A stretch of DNA of 16,197 nucleotides from Gammaproteobacteria bacterium (GTDB taxonomy: Bacteria > Pseudomonadota > Gammaproteobacteria > S144-34): NCBI GenBank assembly GCA_015494165.1, contig WGBS01000193.1, positions 1 through 16,197 of the forward strand, given 5' to 3'. Below, piece after piece: positions 13,223 through 16,197 of the stretch. The position numbers and the translations under genes were made by a program. Each line of letters begins with the position of its first letter. Position 1 is the stretch's first letter. Below the pieces are notes generated by a model that saw only the letters and a program-made list of their open reading frames with translations, ran no database searches and was not told the DNA's origin.

Positions 13223-13248
13223 GCCGGCGCCGCGCCAGCGGCGCCGGC
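13223..13248. other. Perfect 11-bp hairpin between divergent genes
   Basis: GCCGGCGCCGC and its exact complement enclose GCCA in the 196-nt gap between the c-di-GMP gene and rdgB. A smaller inverted repeat (CCGCGGT 13200-13206 with ACCGCGG 13217-13223) adjoins it. They lie upstream of both promoters and could be an operator, but GC-rich DNA produces such palindromes easily. Confidence 0.3.
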
Positions 13249-13259
13249 ACGGACGGCGC

Positions 13260-13288
13260 TTGCCGCCCGACGAGGGCTCGGCTAGGGT
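13260..13288 (+). promoter_or_regulatory. Candidate sigma-70 promoter for rdgB
   Basis: TTGCCG (13260-13265; 4 of 6 to TTGACA) and TAGGGT (13283-13288; 3 of 6 to TATAAT) are exactly 17 nt apart. Transcription would begin near 13295, leaving almost no leader before the ATG at 13298. Alternatively AGGGTGG at 13284-13290 is simply the ribosome binding site and the promoter lies further upstream. Confidence 0.3.
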
Positions 13289-13297
13289 GGCGCCCCC

Positions 13298-13912
13298 ATG
13301 CGCGTCGTCGTCGCCACCGGCAACCCCGGCAAGGCCCGCGAGCTCGAGGCGCTGCTCGCGGGGCTCGGGCTCGAGCTCGTGCTGCAGACCGAGCTCGGAG
13401 TGCCGCCCGTCGAGGAGACGGGCGCGAGCTTCGTGGAGAACGCCCTCGTCAAGGCCCGCCACGCCGCGCGCCACACCGGGCTGCCCGCGCTCGCCGACGA
13501 CTCGGGGCTCGCCGTCGACGCCCTCGGCGGCGCCCCCGGCGTGCGCTCGGCGCGCTACGCCGGCCCCGGGGCCGACGACGTGGCCAACAACCGCAAGCTC
13601 CTCGAGGCCCTCGCCGGCGTGCCGCCCGAGCGCCGCACCGCGCGCTTCCACTGCGTCGTCGCCTTCGTGCGCGCGGCCGAAGACCCCGTGCCCGTGCTGT
13701 GCCAGGGCGTGTGGGAGGGGCGCATCCTCGAGGCGCCGCGCGGGAGCGGCGGCTTCGGCTACGACCCGCTGTTCGAGGTGCCGGGGCGCGGGCTGAGCGC
13801 CGCCGAGCTCGACCCGGAGGAGAAGAACCGCATCTCCCACCGCGGCCAGGCGCTCGCGGCCTTCGCCGCGCGCCTGCGCGCCGGCCTCGCCCCCGCCACG
13901 GGCTGCATCTGA
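13298..13912 (+). CDS. rdgB: dITP/XTP pyrophosphatase (RdgB/HAM1)
   Basis: RdgB hydrolyses the non-canonical purine nucleotides dITP, ITP and XTP to monophosphates plus pyrophosphate, keeping deaminated bases out of DNA and RNA. The product is 204 aa (E. coli 197). TGNPGK (7-12) is the nucleotide-binding N-terminus. SFVENALVKA and DDSGLAVDALGGAPGV carry the metal-binding and catalytic acidic residues. GFGYDPLF and the C-terminal SHRGQAL complete the signature. The short C-terminal extension ends ATGCI. It is flanked by two genes on the opposite strand and so is probably monocistronic here. From memory, rdgB is commonly next to hemW and near rph in proteobacteria, so its isolation looks secondary. 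Confidence 0.97.
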   Translation: MRVVVATGNPGKARELEALLAGLGLELVLQTELGVPPVEETGASFVENALVKARHAARHTGLPALADDSGLAVDALGGAPGVRSARYAGPGADDVANNRKLLEALAGVPPERRTARFHCVVAFVRAAEDPVPVLCQGVWEGRILEAPRGSGGFGYDPLFEVPGRGLSAAELDPEEKNRISHRGQALAAFAARLRAGLAPATGCI

Positions 13913-13922
13913 TCCGGCCTCC

Positions 13923-13980
13923 AGCTTTCAGTCACCCAGTCTTCAGTCTTCAGTCTGAGGACTGAAAGCTGAGGACTGCG
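13923..13980. repeat. Heptamer array with inverted arms between convergent genes
   Basis: The 75-nt gap between the stops of rdgB and the VIT1-type gene holds eight consecutive 7-nt units at 13925-13980 (GTCTTCA twice, GTCTGAG, GACTGAA, AGCTGAG, GACTGCG and relatives). Outer arms AGCTTTCAGTC (13923-13933) and GACTGAAAGCT (13960-13970) are perfectly complementary over 11 bp, so transcripts from either side can fold. It is the same heptad design as at 1-249 and 2810-2865 with a different unit sequence. It could act as a bidirectional 3' end structure; no T-run is present. Confidence 0.65.
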
Positions 13981-13987
13981 AGCCGAA

Positions 13988-15088
13988 CTACAGGACTCCG
14001 ATGCCGAGGACGCCCTGCATGAAGTGGCCGAAGCCGTAGGAGAGCGCCGCGGCGCCGAGGCCGGCCGCGACCAGCTCCAGCGCCTTGGTGCGGATGGAGA
14101 TGCCGGAAAGCACCGAGATCAGCGTCCCGGCCGCGGCAAGCACCGTGCCGGCCGCCACCACGGCCCACGGCAGCGCGGCCAGCGCGCTCGAGGCGACGAA
14201 ATAGGGCGTGAGCGGGAAGGCCGCGCCGGCGAGGTAGGCAAGCCCCGTGTAGAGGCCGGAGCGCAGCTCGTTCTCCTCGGCCGGCGGGGCGATGAGGCGC
14301 GCCAGCGCCTCGCGGTTGTCGCGAAGCTGGGCGGCGACGCTCGCCGCGAGGGCCGCGGGCACGCCCGAGGCCTCGAGCGTCTCGCGGTACTCCTCCACGG
14401 CGCGCTCCGGGGCCACCTGGAACAGGATGTCGAGGCGCTCGCGCCGCGCCTCGTTGACCTGGCGCTGGGAACGCACCGAGACGAAGGCGCCGATCGCCAT
14501 GGAGAGCGCGCCCGCCACGCCGACCACGAGCCCGCTGGCGGCGACCAGCCCGGGCCGGGCGGCGTAGACGGCGGACAGGCCCGCCACGACGCCCAGCACC
14601 TCCACCAGGCCGTCGTTCATGCCGAGCACGAAGTCGCGCACGTGCCCCAGGCCGAGCGACTCGGACTCGCGCTTGAAGAAGTGCTCGTGCTCGAGCTCGT
14701 CGAGGATCACCTGCCGCAGGCGCTCGCGCTCGCCGGCCTCGAGCGGCATCCCGCGCAGGGCCTCGAAGTAGGCGCGGTAGGCGGCGTTCTCGCCCAGCTC
14801 GAGCAGCGCGACCACGATGACGGGGTCGACCACGCGCTGCAGCAGCGCCAGCAGCCACAGGCGCAGGCCCCCCGGCCGGCGCCGGGGCTGCGGCGGGGCC
14901 TGCCCGAGGCGCTCGAGCACCCCCCGCCAGAAGGCGGCGTGGCCGCCCTCCATGGCGGCGATGCGCTCGAGCGCCCGGCGGCGGCGCGGATCGCGCACGC
15001 GCGCCGCCAGCGCCCGGTAGGTCGCGTGGTCGTCGAGCTCCGTGAGGTAGAAGCGGCGCGCCAGCGCCGCGGCCTCGCCTGCGCTCAC
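13988..15088 (-). CDS. Ferritin-like / VIT1 (CCC1) family membrane protein
   Basis: A predicted inner-membrane metal transporter of 366 aa with an N-terminal ferritin-like domain, resembling the membrane-bound ferritin MbfA that exports iron in some alphaproteobacteria. Residues 10-140 carry likely di-iron ligands: Glu17/His21, E47xxH50, Glu97/Glu100 and E131xxH134. The VIT1 part starts at DFVLGMNDGLVEVLGVVAGL (152-171). It has a second hydrophobic segment (about 180-203) followed by a charged cytosolic stretch, and three more hydrophobic segments (about 279-298, 300-328, 336-366), giving five in total. The start is GTG with AAGG about 8 nt upstream. The open frame runs on to 16042, but that part is antisense to hemW and has no homology. 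It is divergent from hemW across 69 nt, which suggests an iron/heme link. The substrate (iron or manganese) is not shown by the sequence. Confidence 0.88.
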   Translation of the reverse strand: MSAGEAAALARRFYLTELDDHATYRALAARVRDPRRRRALERIAAMEGGHAAFWRGVLERLGQAPPQPRRRPGGLRLWLLALLQRVVDPVIVVALLELGENAAYRAYFEALRGMPLEAGERERLRQVILDELEHEHFFKRESESLGLGHVRDFVLGMNDGLVEVLGVVAGLSAVYAARPGLVAASGLVVGVAGALSMAIGAFVSVRSQRQVNEARRERLDILFQVAPERAVEEYRETLEASGVPAALAASVAAQLRDNREALARLIAPPAEENELRSGLYTGLAYLAGAAFPLTPYFVASSALAALPWAVVAAGTVLAAAGTLISVLSGISIRTKALELVAAGLGAAALSYGFGHFMQGVLGIGVL

Positions 15089-15157
15089 CTGCTTGCCTTT
15101 GCGATACGGGGCCGAGCCGCAGAGTCTACAGTAAATGGAATGGCGGGAACCGGAACG

Positions 15158-16197
15158 ATGGCGGCGCGCGACATCCCCCTCACCGTCTACGTGCACGTGC
15201 CCTGGTGCGTGCGCAAGTGCCCCTACTGCGACTTCGCCTCGCAGCCGCTTGCGGGCGAGCCCCCGTGGGGGGCCTACGCGGAGGCGGTGCTCGCCGACCT
15301 CGACGCCGACCTCGCCTGGGCGCCGGAGACCGCCGCGCGCACGGTGGAGGCCGTCTTCCTCGGCGGCGGCACGCCGAGCCTGATGCCGCCCGGCACGCTC
15401 GCGCGGCTGCTGGACGGCATCGCCGCGCGCCTGCGGCTCGCCGCCGACGTCGAGGTCACGCTCGAGGCCAACCCGGGCGCGAGCGAGCGCGGGGCGCTGG
15501 CCGCCTTCCGCGCGGCGGGCGCGAACCGCCTCTCGCTCGGCGCGCAGAGCTTCGACGACCGCCAGCTCGCGCGCATCGGCCGCATCCACAGCGCGGCCGA
15601 GGCCGTTGCGGCCGTGGAGGCGGCGCGCGCGGCGGGCTTCGCGCGCCTCAACCTCGACCTCATGTACGCCCTGCCGGAGCAGGCGGCGGACGAGGCCCTC
15701 GCCGACCTGGAGCGCGCGGTGGCGCTCGGCCCGGAGCATATCTCGTGGTACCAGCTCACGCTGGAGCCCGGCACCGCCTTCGGCCGCCGTCCGCCGCCGC
15801 TCCCCGACGAGGAGACCGTCGCGCGCATGGAGCGAGAGGGGCGCGCGCTGCTCGCGGCGGCGGGCTACGGGCGCTACGAGGTCTCGGCCTACGCGCGCGG
15901 GCGCGCGGCGCGCTGCCGCCACAACCTCAACTACTGGCGCTTCGGCGACTACCTCGGCCTGGGGCCGGGCGCGCACGGCAAGCTGACGCTGGCCGACGGG
16001 CGCATCGTGCGCACGCGCCGCCTCGCCTCGCCCCGGCGCCACCTCGCGAGCGCGCCGGCGGCACGCGTCGCGCGCGAGGCGGTCGCGCCCGAGGCGCTGC
16101 CGCTCGAGTTCGCCCTCGGCGCGCTGCGGCTCGCCGAGGGCTTCACGCTCGCGGCGTTCGAGGCGCGCACGGGCCTGCCCGCCGCTGCGCTGGAGCC
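15158..16197 (+). CDS. hemW: HemW, radical-SAM heme chaperone (3' end outside window)
   Basis: HemW is a radical-SAM-family protein that binds heme and delivers it to heme proteins such as respiratory nitrate reductase; it was long mis-annotated as an oxygen-independent coproporphyrinogen oxidase. The visible part is 346 codons; the family is near 380 aa, so some 30-40 residues are missing beyond the window. Cys17, Cys21 and Cys24 (CVRKCPYC) form the CxxxCxxC cluster site, and the next residues are DF rather than the extra cysteine of HemN. GGGTPS (about 69), LEANPG, LSLGAQSF, LDLMYALPEQ and HNLNYW (about 255) are also family signatures. The ATG has only weak ribosome-binding sequence. It is divergent from the ferritin-like/VIT1 gene. 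Confidence 0.96.
   Translation, partial: MAARDIPLTVYVHVPWCVRKCPYCDFASQPLAGEPPWGAYAEAVLADLDADLAWAPETAARTVEAVFLGGGTPSLMPPGTLARLLDGIAARLRLAADVEVTLEANPGASERGALAAFRAAGANRLSLGAQSFDDRQLARIGRIHSAAEAVAAVEAARAAGFARLNLDLMYALPEQAADEALADLERAVALGPEHISWYQLTLEPGTAFGRRPPPLPDEETVARMEREGRALLAAAGYGRYEVSAYARGRAARCRHNLNYWRFGDYLGLGPGAHGKLTLADGRIVRTRRLASPRRHLASAPAARVAREAVAPEALPLEFALGALRLAEGFTLAAFEARTGLPAAALE

Noticed and set aside
10678..13965. A 1095-codon plus-strand open frame
   Set aside because: It is antisense to the c-di-GMP gene for most of its length and then runs through rdgB in the wrong frame. It is rich in Arg, Ala, Gly and His with no domain motif. Long shadow frames are expected at this G+C content.
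15089..16042. N-terminal extension of the VIT1-type gene to 16042
   Set aside because: The extra 318 residues are antisense to hemW, which has full radical-SAM motifs; the GTG at 15088 has a ribosome-binding sequence and begins the ferritin-like domain.
1..16197. tRNA, rRNA, insertion sequences, prophage, toxin-antitoxin or defence genes
   Set aside because: I saw no cloverleaf or rRNA sequence and no transposase, integrase or defence-type coding region; every gene of reasonable quality is accounted for.

Overview
The window is extremely GC-rich (about three quarters G+C by eye, not computed). It carries a compact set of bacterial housekeeping genes. The order gmk / rpoZ / spoT / ridA / recG on one strand, with yicC beside gmk and rph, rdgB and hemW further along, fits a proteobacterium, most likely a Gammaproteobacterium. 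A DsrC/TusE-family gene, a flagellar-type (sigma-28) promoter and REP-like palindromes suggest a motile, possibly sulfur-metabolising, GC-rich lineage of the Chromatiales/Ectothiorhodospiraceae kind. That placement is inference.

Layout. 1-249: degenerate heptamer arrays and a pair of facing REP-like palindromes. 250-8065, minus strand, read right to left: yicC, gmk, a variant DsrC-family gene, rpoZ, spoT, ridA, recG. This block is broken by a 256-nt palindrome-packed AT-richer spacer (6207-6462) and by a 391-nt repeat-filled spacer (2753-3143). 8066-10617, plus strand: a Ser/Thr kinase, a PP2C phosphatase and rph. 10624-13101, minus: a REC-REC-PAS-GGDEF-EAL cyclic-di-GMP protein tail-to-tail with rph. 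13298-13912, plus: rdgB. 13988-15088, minus: a ferritin-like/VIT1 membrane protein. 15158 to the window end, plus: hemW, cut off at its 3' end.

How the genes fit together. The minus-strand block joins guanine nucleotide metabolism (gmk), ppGpp turnover (spoT), the RNA polymerase omega subunit (rpoZ), an RNase-family protein (yicC), enamine/imine detoxification (ridA) and fork rescue (recG). The plus-strand genes add tRNA 3'-end trimming (rph), nucleotide-pool cleaning (rdgB) and heme insertion (hemW). A cytosolic kinase/phosphatase pair sits at the divergence point. Two genes in opposite orientation, the c-di-GMP gene and the VIT1-type gene, interrupt what I recall as a tighter rph-rdgB-hemW order in other proteobacteria.

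The observations most worth following are: an exact sigma-28 (FliA) consensus promoter in front of the c-di-GMP gene, which also fixes its start codon; a DsrC-family protein that keeps the inner C-terminal cysteine but has lost the normally essential penultimate one, placed between gmk and rpoZ; the structured, compositionally odd spacer next to it; degenerate heptamer arrays that abut stop codons; and overlapping divergent promoters between yicC and the kinase.
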